In this document: one piece after another, positions 17,043-25,443 of the stretch | How the letters are laid out: each line of letters opens with the position of its first letter | Position numbering within the stretch: the stretch's first letter is position 1 | Assembly (NCBI GenBank): GCA_938009905.1 | Contig: CALLGK010000103.1 | Span: 1-57,560 of the forward strand | Direction of reading: 5' to 3' | From: an uncultured Acidimicrobiales bacterium | Lineage (GTDB): Bacteria > Actinomycetota > Acidimicrobiia > Acidimicrobiales > SZUA-35 | Length of the DNA: 57,560 nt | The notes under the pieces: model-generated | The model's database searches: none | Told to the model about the DNA's origin: nothing | Seen by the model: the letters and a program-made list of their open reading frames with translations, nothing else | Made by a program: the position numbers and the translations under genes

Positions 17043-18683
17043 TTAGTCGGTGACGAGCGACTTGGCGAAGCGGATCGAGCTGAGCTTGTCTGGCTCGGCG
17101 AGGGCCTGCATGGCCACCTCGAAGTCTGGCAAGCCGTAGACGTCACCGTCGTCGTTGATCATCACGAACCGGTCGAGCCCTTTGAGAAACGTGCGATCGT
17201 GGCTCACCGCAACAACGGTGCCTTGAAAGCTCTCGAGCGCTTCTTCAAGTGCCTCTGACGACTCGATGTCGAGGTTGTCTGTCGGCTCGTCGAGGAGCAG
17301 TACGTTGTGGCCCTCGAGTTCGAGACAGAGCACTTCGATGCGGGCCTTCTGGCCACCGCTGAGCGTCTCGAACTCTTGCCGACCGTGATCACTGAGCCGG
17401 TAGCGACCCAGTGCCTTCATCGTTGCCTCGTCGTTGTTCAGACGTTCGCGGATGATGTCGAACGTGTCGCGGCCAATGAAGTCTGGCCGGTCGTTGATCT
17501 GCGTGAACGTGCCGATCGACGTTCGAGGACCGAGCTTGATCGAGCCTTCGGTTGGCTCGGTCTCGCCAGACAGTGCCCGCAGCAGGTGGGTCTTGCCTGT
17601 GCCGTTCGGGCCGATGAGACCCACTCGTTCGCCAAAGAAGATCTCGTCGGTGAAGGGGAAGAACAGATCGTCGGTCTGCACGCCGTCGAGAGCGAGCACA
17701 CGGCGAGCCGAGTCTGCACCCCGAAGGCGCACCTTGATCTGTTGGTCGGTGACCGGGGGCGGCGGGGGACCGGCGGCCACGAACTTCTCCCAGCGAGTCT
17801 CAGCTGCATTCGCTTTGGTGGCGTTCTTGAAGTTGGCGGCGGCCCGCTGCTTCATGATCTTCATGTGGCGATAGAGTCGGCGTTCCTCGTCGTTCCATCG
17901 CTTCAGCGCATCGCCGAGTCGCTTCTGGCGCTGCTCGCGAGCCTCGGGAAACGTCTCGTACGAGCCGCCATGGACCCACGCCCCCGACCCTTCGATCACC
18001 ACGAGCTTGTTGGCTGATCGTTCGAGGATCGTGCGGTCGTGGCTCACCATCAAGATCGTGCTCTTGCACTCGGCGATCTGCTGCTCGAGCCACACGCGGG
18101 TTGGGATGTCGAGGTAGTTGTCCGGCTCGTCGAGCAACAACACGTCGACGCCAGAGCTGAGCATCACATCGAGCACGAGTCGCTTGCGTTCACCGCCAGA
18201 GAGTTCGCCAACAAGGCGAGTGGCCAGGTCGTCGATCTTCGACTTCACGCTGCGTTCGGCCGACGCCGCCCACTGAGCGTCGATCTCGTAGCCGCCGATG
18301 TCGCCCCACTCAGCGAGGGCTTCCGCGTAGCCCATGCCGTCGTCTGTTCCATCGGCCATGGCCTTTTCGGCCGCCACGAGCTTGCGTCCCGCGTTGCGCA
18401 CCTGCGGTGTCGACACATCGATCAGCATCTCTCGCAGCGTGTCGTTCGGGCGAGACATGCCGACGTCCTGGCTCATGGTCATGAACGAGCCCGTGATGAG
18501 GGCGTCGCCGCTGTCGGCCTCGATGTCGCCAGAGAGGATTCGCAGGATCGTGCTCTTGCCAACGCCGTTCGGCCCGATGAGCGCTGCCTTGTCACCAGGC
18601 GAAATGCCAAAGCTGACGTCGAAAAACAGCGAGTCGCCGCCTGGTGGCGCGTAGTCGAGTTCCGACACCGAGATTGAGCCCAT
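17043..18683 (-). CDS. ABC-F family ATPase (ribosome-associated)
   Basis: A 546-residue protein with two ABC ATPase domains and no membrane segments, hence ABC-F. Domain 1 has GPNGVGKST (about 37-45), LSGGERKR and LLLDEPDNYLD. The inter-domain linker is rich in charged residues (EQRQKRLGDALKRWNDEERR...). Domain 2 has GPNGTGKTH, LSGGQKAR and LLLDEPTDNLD, with SHDRTFL after it. ABC-F proteins act at the ribosomal E site to relieve stalling or protect from antibiotics. Which subfamily this is cannot be decided here. MGSISVSELDYAPPGGD is the natural start (ATG 18683, GGAG just upstream); ATG 18692 adds three residues. Confidence 0.88.
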   Translation of the reverse strand: MGSISVSELDYAPPGGDSLFFDVSFGISPGDKAALIGPNGVGKSTILRILSGDIEADSGDALITGSFMTMSQDVGMSRPNDTLREMLIDVSTPQVRNAGRKLVAAEKAMADGTDDGMGYAEALAEWGDIGGYEIDAQWAASAERSVKSKIDDLATRLVGELSGGERKRLVLDVMLSSGVDVLLLDEPDNYLDIPTRVWLEQQIAECKSTILMVSHDRTILERSANKLVVIEGSGAWVHGGSYETFPEAREQRQKRLGDALKRWNDEERRLYRHMKIMKQRAAANFKNATKANAAETRWEKFVAAGPPPPPVTDQQIKVRLRGADSARRVLALDGVQTDDLFFPFTDEIFFGERVGLIGPNGTGKTHLLRALSGETEPTEGSIKLGPRTSIGTFTQINDRPDFIGRDTFDIIRERLNNDEATMKALGRYRLSDHGRQEFETLSGGQKARIEVLCLELEGHNVLLLDEPTDNLDIESSEALEEALESFQGTVVAVSHDRTFLKGLDRFVMINDDGDVYGLPDFEVAMQALAEPDKLSSIRFAKSLVTD

Positions 18684-18731
18684 CAGCTCCATCCTGCCCG
18701 ATCGACCGCCGCCATCCCCCTCAGTTTCTGA

Positions 18732-19841
18732 TCAGGCGTCGCTCGTCAGAAGGACGATGGCCTTCTCATCGTCGAGGCCATACACCCACCCGCCGCCTGG
18801 ACGGGCGGCGAGCGCTTCGACTTTGCGATAGCCCTCGAACGTCTGCTGTGGGTTGGTCGCACCGGTTGCGACGTCGATCGTTACGTGTGTGAAGGCGCCA
18901 GCCTTGATCTTGGAAGCGGCGAGGTCTCGGTCGGTTGGCCCGACGATGGCATGGAGCGCCTGCCCGGTTGCGGTGAGTCCACGAACGCCAAGTGCCTTCT
19001 TCTTGCTGGCGTCCACAACGTCGATCGTGCGCACCCGCATCGGCAGGGCCGCTAACTCGCTGGCCGTCGCGTCAGACCAATCGCCGGCCAACAGATCGGC
19101 ACCACCTTCGATCTCGATGAGGATCGGTTGGCCCGATGCGGTGACGGGCCAACGCAACCCGAGAACGAATGACGAGCCGACACACGCCGCGCCTTCGATG
19201 TTGAGCGGAGTGGCGCCCGCACCGATGTCGCCGGCATTGATATCTGCCGCTTTCGCGGTGGCCTTGGCAATAGGAGCGACTGTCTCGATCAGCTCAATCG
19301 CAGAATGAGCGAGAGCGTCGTTGACGGCCGCGAGCAGCGCGGTGTCGAGGTCGAGAATCTCAACGTCACCTGCCACCGCCTTCGGCCCAACATTGAGGTG
19401 TGCGGGAGAGAAGCGGGCCACGAAAGCCCGTCGACGATCGAGCTTGTTGTTTGCCCCGAGGAATCCAGAGCCAACGACAAACACCCAGCCGTCGTGTGTC
19501 GCAAGCGCCTCGGCATCGGTCACCGGCCACCCCTTCTGCCTTCTCGGTGCCTTTTTGGTCGTCTGAGAACCAGAAACGCGCCGAGAACGGGTGGGGTGTC
19601 CGCCGGATGGGGTCGAGAGATCGACGGGGCGGATCGACCACGTGTCATCTGAACGACCGACGAGCGAGATCATGGCTCGCTTCGCCCCGCCGCCAAGCGT
19701 GCCCTCGTCGTGCGCCAGCCAGTAGCCCTCCTCCAACCCGTCCGCATTAAGCAGGGCCCGGTCATCGACGGGAAGGAGCGCGGAAGCCTCGTTGATCGAC
19801 GCCTTCAGGCGGACACGGCGGAGTTCAGGGCTTTCAGTCAT
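18732..19841 (-). CDS. Uncharacterised protein, possible DUF3616-like beta-propeller
   Basis: I do not firmly recognise this 369-residue protein. It has no signal peptide or membrane segment. Its pattern of repeated strand-rich stretches looks propeller-like: WVFVVGSGFLGANN, TPLNIEGAACVGSSFVLGLRWPV, ALHAIVGPTDRDLAAS and GGGWVYGLDDEKAIVLL. The motif NIEGAACVGSSFVLGLRWPV resembles the DUF3616 consensus of NIEGL... LLLGLR. A basic stretch (TRSRRVSGSQTTKKAPRRQKG, about 84-104) interrupts it. The gene lies between an ABC-F gene (39 bp) and an aminotransferase gene, all on the minus strand. Function unknown. Confidence 0.55.
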   Translation of the reverse strand: MTESPELRRVRLKASINEASALLPVDDRALLNADGLEEGYWLAHDEGTLGGGAKRAMISLVGRSDDTWSIRPVDLSTPSGGHPTRSRRVSGSQTTKKAPRRQKGWPVTDAEALATHDGWVFVVGSGFLGANNKLDRRRAFVARFSPAHLNVGPKAVAGDVEILDLDTALLAAVNDALAHSAIELIETVAPIAKATAKAADINAGDIGAGATPLNIEGAACVGSSFVLGLRWPVTASGQPILIEIEGGADLLAGDWSDATASELAALPMRVRTIDVVDASKKKALGVRGLTATGQALHAIVGPTDRDLAASKIKAGAFTHVTIDVATGATNPQQTFEGYRKVEALAARPGGGWVYGLDDEKAIVLLTSDA

Positions 19842-19887
19842 CAGCGAGCGGGATCGTCAGGCTCCAAATCGGCCCAAAACCCCCGTT

Positions 19888-19929
19888 TTGGAGGCCGTAG
19901 AGCACAAAACGGTGCTCTCACGCCTCCAG
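19888..19929. repeat. Dispersed 42-nt hairpin repeat, copy 2 (contains a stop codon)
   Basis: Left arm TTGGAGGCCGTAGAGCAC, loop AAAACG, right arm GTGCTCTCACGCCTCCAG. A 3-nt internal mismatch interrupts the stem. The right arm holds the last codons and the TGA stop (19918-19920) of the aminotransferase gene read on the minus strand. Just beyond it on that strand come AAAA, GGGGG and TTTT runs, a plausible terminator tail. Confidence 0.75.
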
Positions 19930-21201
19930 TTCGGGAAGAAGCGGGGAGGTGGCCCAGCGTTTGACGGCGGCGACGAGCTGGTCGACGTGGGAATCCGTGA
20001 TCGCCATGGACAACGCCATGAACCCGCGGCGAGCGATGTAGAGGCCCTCGTCGAGCAGGTGATGAAACAGGAGCTCGAGGAGGCGGTCGTCTGGGCAGTG
20101 CAGGCAGATCATTGAGCCGACGCCGGTCGGGTACACCGAGCCGGTTGGCAAGCCCGCTGAACGAGCGTCGTCAAACACAGCTGCCAGCTCGGCGTGCAGG
20201 CGATCGCCTCGCTGGTTGACCTCGCGGATGCGTGCTGGAGACAGTTCGTGCGTGACTGACGCCACCGCAGCCGACATCGACACGATGTTGTTATTGAACG
20301 TGCCGGCCTGGGTGAGAGCGCCTCCTAGTGAGGGATCGAACGCTGACATCAACGAACGGATGCCTCCGAACGCTCCAAAGGTTGTCCCACCGCCGAGGTA
20401 CTTGCCGAGCGTTGTCATGTCTGGCACAACACCGAACTGCTCTTGGGCCCCTCCGGGCGCGAGGCGCGACGTCATCACCTCGTCAAAGATCAGGACAGCG
20501 CCCACGTCGGTGCAACGTTGGCGGAGCGCCTCAAGGAACGGCACAGACGCGGGGCGGCAGCCGCCAGCCCCTTGCACCGGTTCGACCAACACACACGCCA
20601 CGTCGTCACCAATGAGCGAGTTGAGTCCTTCGATGTCATCGAAACGGCCCACTCGGAAGTCGTGCGGGACGTTGAGTGCGCTGTGCGGACCGTCAGGATC
20701 TGGGCCGAACCCGAGGACACCTCCGTGGTAGCCGCTGTCGAACACCGCCACGCCAGATCGGCCCGTTGCGTGCTTGGCCGTGCCGATCGCCATGAGGTTG
20801 GCTTCGGTGCCAGAGTTGGTGAACCGCACCTGCTCGATGGACTCGAAACGTGCGCTGATGAGTTCGGCGAGTTCGATCTCAACTTCGTGCGTCGCTCCAA
20901 ACGTCCACCCGCGCTCGAGTGCATCGGTGATGGCCGACTTCACCGACGGCGGCGAGTGGCCGAGAAGGCCAGCCGTGTAGTTGCCGAGGAAGTCGGTGTA
21001 GCGATTGCCGTCGATGTCGACGAGTTCGGCGCCCGCTGCCTCGGCAACCCGAAACGGGAACGGATCAAAGTGCAGGACCGATCTCGTGTTGCCGCCCGGC
21101 AAGACCGCCCGGGCTCGCTCGTGTGCCGCTGCGCTCAGCGGATGCGAGGCCCGATAGCGATCGTGGGCAGCGTGTAACGCGGCGTCCGTCGTGCTCGTCA
21201 T
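19918..21201 (-). CDS. Class III aminotransferase, glutamate-1-semialdehyde mutase-like
   Basis: A 427-residue PLP enzyme. It has GGNTRSVLHFDPFPF, the glycine-rich VDIDGNRYTDFLGNYTAGLLGH, SGTEANLMAI, YHGG, EPVQGAGG, IFDEVMTSR and the Schiff-base lysine K267 in TTLGKYLGGG. This matches class III (subgroup II) aminotransferases near glutamate-1-semialdehyde 2,1-aminomutase. It is unlikely to be HemL itself, because no heme gene lies nearby and the sequence departs from the usual HemL core. The amino donor/acceptor is unknown. The last codons fall inside a dispersed hairpin repeat, so the C-terminus (ELEA) may have been set by that insertion. Confidence 0.82.
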   Translation of the reverse strand: MTSTTDAALHAAHDRYRASHPLSAAAHERARAVLPGGNTRSVLHFDPFPFRVAEAAGAELVDIDGNRYTDFLGNYTAGLLGHSPPSVKSAITDALERGWTFGATHEVEIELAELISARFESIEQVRFTNSGTEANLMAIGTAKHATGRSGVAVFDSGYHGGVLGFGPDPDGPHSALNVPHDFRVGRFDDIEGLNSLIGDDVACVLVEPVQGAGGCRPASVPFLEALRQRCTDVGAVLIFDEVMTSRLAPGGAQEQFGVVPDMTTLGKYLGGGTTFGAFGGIRSLMSAFDPSLGGALTQAGTFNNNIVSMSAAVASVTHELSPARIREVNQRGDRLHAELAAVFDDARSAGLPTGSVYPTGVGSMICLHCPDDRLLELLFHHLLDEGLYIARRGFMALSMAITDSHVDQLVAAVKRWATSPLLPELEA

Positions 21202-21207
21202 GGGGCA

Positions 21208-21213
21208 AACCTA
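21208..21213 (-). promoter_or_regulatory. Leaderless -10 element of the aminotransferase gene
   Basis: On the minus strand TAGGTT is followed by TGCCCC and ATG (first base 21201). It lies in the 9-bp gap after the NDH-2 stop, so the two genes need not be co-transcribed. Confidence 0.45.
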
Positions 21214-22485
21214 GACCGAGCGTCGAGCCGCCTCGTCGTTCACATCGACGATGACCCGGCTGCCACGATCGTAGGTGAGGTAGTTCCACGCCCAGTTGAC
21301 GAGCACGTTCGCTCGATTGCGGAAGCCGATGAGCATGATGAGGTGGAGTCCGAGCCAGGCCACCCATCCCGCAAACCCTGAGAGCTTGAGACCGTTCGGC
21401 AGTTCGACCACGGCGGAGTTCCGCCCGATGGTGGCCATCGACCCTTTGTCGTTGTAGCTGAACGGCTTGGGAACGGCTGAGCCATCGACGGCGGCGCGGA
21501 TGCACCGGGCGACGTGATCGCCGCCCTGCACCGCAACGGCAGCGACCTGAGGCAGCGCGTCGTCTGGATCGATGGCCAAGTCGCCGATCGCATAGATGTT
21601 GTCGTGGCCCGGAACCCGCAGCTGGTCGTCGACGACGATGCGGCCACCACGCCCGGTTTCAAACCCGAGCACGGCGGCTAGGGGGTTGGCCCGAACGCCA
21701 GCTGCCCACACCACGGTTGCTGCATCAACAGATGTGCCGTCTGTGAACGTGACAGACGACGGACCAACACCGGCAACCGTTGTGTTGAGTCGCACGTCGA
21801 CGCCGAATCGCTCAAGACGGTTCAGCGCCTTTGCTCGCAGGCTCTTGTCGAACGCCGTGAGCAGATCGGGCGATCCTTCAACCAGCACCACCCTGGCCTC
21901 GTCAATGTTGAGACCGCGAAAGTCCTTGCGCAGCACCCGGTCGAAGAGCTCGGCGAGTCCACCGGCCATCTCAACGCCGGTTGGACCGCCGCCAACGAGC
22001 ACCACCGTGGTTAGCCGCTGACGGGCCCGTTCGTCGGCCTCGGCCTGCTCGAAGCAGGTGAGCACGTGGTTGCGTAACTGCCGAGCATCGGCCGCGCTCT
22101 TCAAGCCGAAGGCGTGTTCGGCCACGCCCGGCACACCAAAGTCGGCGGTCACGGCACCGAGAGCCAACACAAGATGATCGAAGTCCAGGCTCTGACCGGT
22201 ATCGAGTTCGATCACCTGGCGAGCGGTGTCGAGCGACGTCATCCTGGCCTGGATTGCCCGGGCGTTGTCTTGGGAGGACACGATGCCGCGTACGGCAGCA
22301 CACACTTCGTCGACATCGAGACCAGCCGTTGCCACCTGATAGAGCAGCGGCTGGAAGGTGTGGTGGTTTCTCGCATCAACGAGCGTGATGTCGACCTTCG
22401 CATCGGCCAGCGCCTTGACGGCTCGAAGGCCACCAAATCCGGCCCCGACCACAACCACGTGCGGGCGTTTGGTCTTCGCTCCCAT
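21211..22485 (-). CDS. ndh: Type II NADH:quinone dehydrogenase (NDH-2)
   Basis: A 424-residue FAD enzyme that would pass electrons from NADH to quinone without proton pumping. Evidence: FAD Rossmann motif HVVVVGAGFGGLRAVKAL (9-26), NHHTFQPLLYQVATAGLD, the NADH-site TVVLVGGGPTGVEMAGGLAEL, IYAIGDLAID, and a hydrophobic C-terminal amphipathic region (WVAWLGLHLIMLIGF) for membrane contact. ATG 22485 is chosen; the longer GTG start at 22515 would lie inside the Rex-type palindrome. That palindrome is NADH-responsive in other bacteria, so expression probably follows the NADH/NAD+ ratio. Confidence 0.88.
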   Translation of the reverse strand: MGAKTKRPHVVVVGAGFGGLRAVKALADAKVDITLVDARNHHTFQPLLYQVATAGLDVDEVCAAVRGIVSSQDNARAIQARMTSLDTARQVIELDTGQSLDFDHLVLALGAVTADFGVPGVAEHAFGLKSAADARQLRNHVLTCFEQAEADERARQRLTTVVLVGGGPTGVEMAGGLAELFDRVLRKDFRGLNIDEARVVLVEGSPDLLTAFDKSLRAKALNRLERFGVDVRLNTTVAGVGPSSVTFTDGTSVDAATVVWAAGVRANPLAAVLGFETGRGGRIVVDDQLRVPGHDNIYAIGDLAIDPDDALPQVAAVAVQGGDHVARCIRAAVDGSAVPKPFSYNDKGSMATIGRNSAVVELPNGLKLSGFAGWVAWLGLHLIMLIGFRNRANVLVNWAWNYLTYDRGSRVIVDVNDEAARRSV

Positions 22486-22499
22486 CGCACCATCCCTGC

Positions 22500-22517
22500 T
22501 TGTGAAACGTTTCACAA
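22500..22517. promoter_or_regulatory. Rex-type operator upstream of ndh
   Basis: TTGTGAAACGTTTCACAA is a perfect palindrome matching the Rex consensus TTGTGAA-N4-TTCACAA; palindromy extends two bases on each side (22498-22519). It lies 14 bp before ndh ATG 22485. A TACGAT hexamer at 22521-22526 (minus strand) puts the likely transcription start inside it, as expected for repression. Confidence 0.75.
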
Positions 22518-22541
22518 GCCATCGTAGGCGATGAGATACTC

Positions 22542-23213
22542 CTACTCGAGCGACGCCAGAAACTTGTCGACCTGGCTAGCCGGCAGCTTCTTCCCGTAGT
22601 TGAACGAGTCTCGCGCCGTGTCGACGATCTTCTGATCGATTTCGATTTGGGCGTCGTAGTCGGGGAGCGCCCGTTCGTCGCCCCTTCGCTCAGACACGTA
22701 CGCCACCTCGACACGCACGCAGTCGTTCGGGCAGTGCTCCTTGATCTCGCTGGCCACCTCCATGAGATCGCGGTCCCGAGACACGATGATCACTACATCG
22801 CACGTGTCGGTGAGGGCAGCGGCTACGGCGTCGAGGGCGAGGGCTACGTCGATGCCTTTCTCGCGAGCCCGGCGATACCGCTTCACGTTGGCGTGAGCTT
22901 GTTGCGGTGCGTCGTCCCACCAGGGCTTTGGCAGATCGTCGTCGACCTTCCACTCCCAGTGGTAGCGAAGCGTGCGTTCCGTGACCAGAACCCCGGTCTT
23001 GCGGATGAGGTCGTGGCGGCGCTTCACCAACTGATGACGCTCGCGGTTCTCGTCCGGATCGTGAATGCCCGAGTAGTAGTGCGTGCCGACAAGCTCTCGG
23101 TCGCCAGCCAATTCGCGGGCCAGCAGCAGCGGATGAAGCCGCCCCTTGAACACCCGGTTCATGCCTTTGAACAGATTCTGTCCGTCGATGAACACCCGAA
23201 CACGCTGAGTCAT
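22542..23213 (-). CDS. NYN (PIN-like) domain protein, LabA/DUF88 type
   Basis: A 223-residue protein. VRVFIDGQNLFKGMNRVFKG is the first NYN strand with its catalytic Asp (FIDGQN). EKGIDVALALDAVAAAL and DVVIIVSRDRDLMEVASEI supply the other acidic residues of the PIN-like nuclease site. NYN proteins are metal-dependent RNases or RNA-binding proteins; targets are unknown here. ATG 23213 is preceded by TACGGT plus 6 nt, a leaderless arrangement. It is followed by ndh but separated from it by the Rex operator. Confidence 0.75.
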   Translation of the reverse strand: MTQRVRVFIDGQNLFKGMNRVFKGRLHPLLLARELAGDRELVGTHYYSGIHDPDENRERHQLVKRRHDLIRKTGVLVTERTLRYHWEWKVDDDLPKPWWDDAPQQAHANVKRYRRAREKGIDVALALDAVAAALTDTCDVVIIVSRDRDLMEVASEIKEHCPNDCVRVEVAYVSERRGDERALPDYDAQIEIDQKIVDTARDSFNYGKKLPASQVDKFLASLE

Positions 23214-23219
23214 GGGGTC

Positions 23220-23225
23220 ACCGTA
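23220..23225 (-). promoter_or_regulatory. Leaderless -10 element of the NYN gene
   Basis: Minus-strand TACGGT, then GACCCC, then ATG (first base 23213). It decides the start against the longer open frame that reaches 23321. Confidence 0.45.
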
Positions 23226-23260
23226 TGGCCTTGAGGCCGTGCGGCCTCTAGATCTGGCCT

Positions 23261-24640
23261 CTAGAAGACCAGCCAGCTCGGGTTGTTCTGCACCTGTTCG
23301 AGGCGAGCCATCGGCTCCCACCAGTTGGTGAGCACCTCGCCCTCAGCCGTGGTCAGGCCGTTGTCGTGGCCTGGCAGATTCTGCATCCACCACACGAGGT
23401 AGGCGACACCGCCGTCGAAGGTGCAGTCCGGACTGCCATAGGCCGCCTCGAACCATGTCTCGCACGAGACATCGACGGGCGTGCCGCCACCGGGCGCCCA
23501 CGTCGCACAGTCGGACGTGACCACGTCGGTTTCCCACGAGTTGTAGCCATCGCTGGCGCCAGGAGCCCAGACTGACGAGCCGCAGCGCGCCGACTCGACG
23601 AACGGTGGTGTGCCGCCGCCGACGAACTCCTCGAGGAAGAGGTCTTCTTCGTTGTGGTTGAGCAGGGCCTCGATCTGGAAGCTGCGGTTGAGCATCATCA
23701 TGTCGACGCCACGAGTGAAGTTGAAGTTGTAGAGCGTGTAGGAGTTGTTGCAGCGGGGCATGTCGTCGAACCGGAAGCTGTTCGAGATGTCGCCGACGGC
23801 GCTGCTGGAGAGCTTCGAGGTGGCTGGCACCAGGTCACCGTGGTGGTGGGTGTGCAGCCAGACCTCGCGGATGCCTCGATCGTCGACCCATTCGCAGATG
23901 CCGACGTTTTGCATAATGAGGCCGTAGTCCGGGAAGAACACCTCGCCGGTGTCGTCTGCCGGTTCGCCAAGGGGCGGGTAGCTCACGTAGTTGACTTCGC
24001 CGAGCACCTCGAAGGCGATCGATGGTGGGGCGTCAGGGTCGGTGTGGCCGTGGTAGCGAGTGGCTTCGGTTGACCACCAAGCGCTTTCGGTTTCGAGTCG
24101 TTCGATGCGCTCGGTCAGTTCGTCGACGGTGCCGGTGTAGTTGGTGGTGTCGAAGTCGACCACGCCGTCGTTGTCGACGTCTGGTGTGTAGCGCAGCGAC
24201 AGCACAGGTGCGGTCCAGATGGCGTCATCGATTTGGGGATGAACACAGCTCCGCGGATCGGTGCACGTGTCGAGTGAACGAGGAACCTCGTTGCCGACAG
24301 CCGGGATGTCGACCCACTCCGTTGCCGGCGCCTCGCCTGACTCCTGCGTCAGGTCTTCATCGCTGGCGAGCGTCGTGGACGTAGCTTCGTCGGATTCTCC
24401 GTCGTTGTCGCTGGTTCCGTCGTCGGAGTTGTCTGCGTCTTCGCCACTCACGAGCGTGGTTTGGGCGTTGCTGACGGCATCGGCTTGATAGCCGGCATCA
24501 ACATCTCCGCCACCCATCACCGAACACGCTGACGCAACGAGGGCCATCGCCACGACGCTGACCGCGCTTCTACCACAGCGCTCGATGCGTCCACGGCGGG
24601 CGCTTCGTCGGCTGCGTGGTGTGGTTGACGGGGGATGCAT
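23261..24640 (-). CDS. Secreted lipoprotein of unknown function
   Basis: A 459-residue protein with an Arg-rich N-terminus, a hydrophobic segment and lipobox LVASAC (Cys about residue 39). A low-complexity Asp/Ser/Thr/Glu linker follows (about 60-105). I do not recognise the folded part. It has several conserved-looking cysteines (DTCTDPRSCVHP, VGICEW, ARCGSS, SDCATW, VSCETW, PDCTF), likely disulfides, and a histidine cluster, VWLHTHHHGD, that could bind metal. TPDVDNDGVVDFDT resembles a calcium-binding DxDxDG loop. It sits on the outer face of the membrane. Leader and GGAG spacing suit ATG 24640. Function unknown. Confidence 0.7.
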   Translation of the reverse strand: MHPPSTTPRSRRSARRGRIERCGRSAVSVVAMALVASACSVMGGGDVDAGYQADAVSNAQTTLVSGEDADNSDDGTSDNDGESDEATSTTLASDEDLTQESGEAPATEWVDIPAVGNEVPRSLDTCTDPRSCVHPQIDDAIWTAPVLSLRYTPDVDNDGVVDFDTTNYTGTVDELTERIERLETESAWWSTEATRYHGHTDPDAPPSIAFEVLGEVNYVSYPPLGEPADDTGEVFFPDYGLIMQNVGICEWVDDRGIREVWLHTHHHGDLVPATSKLSSSAVGDISNSFRFDDMPRCNNSYTLYNFNFTRGVDMMMLNRSFQIEALLNHNEEDLFLEEFVGGGTPPFVESARCGSSVWAPGASDGYNSWETDVVTSDCATWAPGGGTPVDVSCETWFEAAYGSPDCTFDGGVAYLVWWMQNLPGHDNGLTTAEGEVLTNWWEPMARLEQVQNNPSWLVF

Positions 24641-24789
24641 GACTGGCTCCAAGGGTGATCGTTCACCAATCAGATGCGGCGAGTAGATCCAGAGTTTCAA
24701 CGATGTTGGCGCTCCCACGGTTGTTTTCGGCCTGGTTCCAGCCCATATGAGCGCGGCGAGGGGCTCTGAGCCCACTGAATCGGGCGATT

Positions 24790-25443
24790 TCAGCCTCTTT
24801 GGAGCGTGACACCGGTGTCGGTCCGGAGGCCAACCATGGCGATTGGCAGCGTGTCGACGGCGCAACACATCTCGACATCGGCGGCGTACCCCAGAACCTC
24901 TGGATGGTCGGGGCCGAGCTTGGCCGCCCACTTGGCGACCTCGATGTCGGCGATGCGGCGCAGTTCGGCGGAGAGCGCTGCGACGTCTGGGCGCTCACTC
25001 GCCAACAAGCTGGCCATGAAGTCGGCGGCTGCCTGGTCTTCGTTGCCGGGCTCGGTGGCCACAAACTCGACAGCTGCGTCGGGCCACGTCGAAGCGATGT
25101 AGGCCGCGGTCGCTGTCGCGTTCACGGCACTCGCGGCCAGCACCTGATCTGCGGTTGCATCAACGAGCCCTCGGGTGCCGTTTGAGGTTCGTTGGATCAC
25201 CAACTTTCCAGTCAGATCAAACCCGGCCACGGCGGCGGGGGAGTTGCCAGCATCGAAGGCTTCGGGTTGCAGTCCGTGGTCTTCGCCCATGAGGAAGCTG
25301 TTCGACGACTCGACCGCCAATGCACGGGCGGTGTCGAGATCTCGAACGCAGTGAATGTGATCGGCGCCCTTGTTGAACGCAACGGCAGCGGTGGTGAAGG
25401 CTCGGAACACGTCGATCACAACCGCAACCGTTTGGGCGGTCAT
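24790..25443 (-). CDS. ComB-like 2-phosphosulfolactate phosphatase family protein
   Basis: A 217-residue protein of the ComB fold. VAVVIDVFRAFTTAAVAFNKGADHI, SFLMGEDHGLQPEAFDAGNSPAAV and LVIQRTSNGTRGLV follow the family order (DVLRAT, GERxG...GNSP, TTNGTRA). ComB removes phosphate from 2-phosphosulfolactate in methanogen coenzyme M synthesis. Bacterial relatives are common and mostly untested, so the substrate is uncertain. The start ATG at 25443 overlaps the stop of the upstream membrane protein gene (ATGA). No other sulfolactate gene is in view. Confidence 0.75.
   Translation of the reverse strand: MTAQTVAVVIDVFRAFTTAAVAFNKGADHIHCVRDLDTARALAVESSNSFLMGEDHGLQPEAFDAGNSPAAVAGFDLTGKLVIQRTSNGTRGLVDATADQVLAASAVNATATAAYIASTWPDAAVEFVATEPGNEDQAAADFMASLLASERPDVAALSAELRRIADIEVAKWAAKLGPDHPEVLGYAADVEMCCAVDTLPIAMVGLRTDTGVTLQRG

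Noticed and set aside
22486-22515. The longer NDH-2 start at GTG 22515.
   Set aside because: It would lie within the palindromic operator and adds ten residues not seen in the family; ATG 22485 starts just before the FAD motif.
23233-23248. Hairpin GAGGCCG-TG-CGGCCTC between the lipoprotein and NYN genes as a terminator.
   Set aside because: The stem is short and has no T-tract on the minus strand; the site overlaps the NYN promoter zone.
24761-24773. GGGCT-CTG-AGCCC as a terminator downstream of the comB-like gene.
   Set aside because: Only five base pairs and no T-tract.
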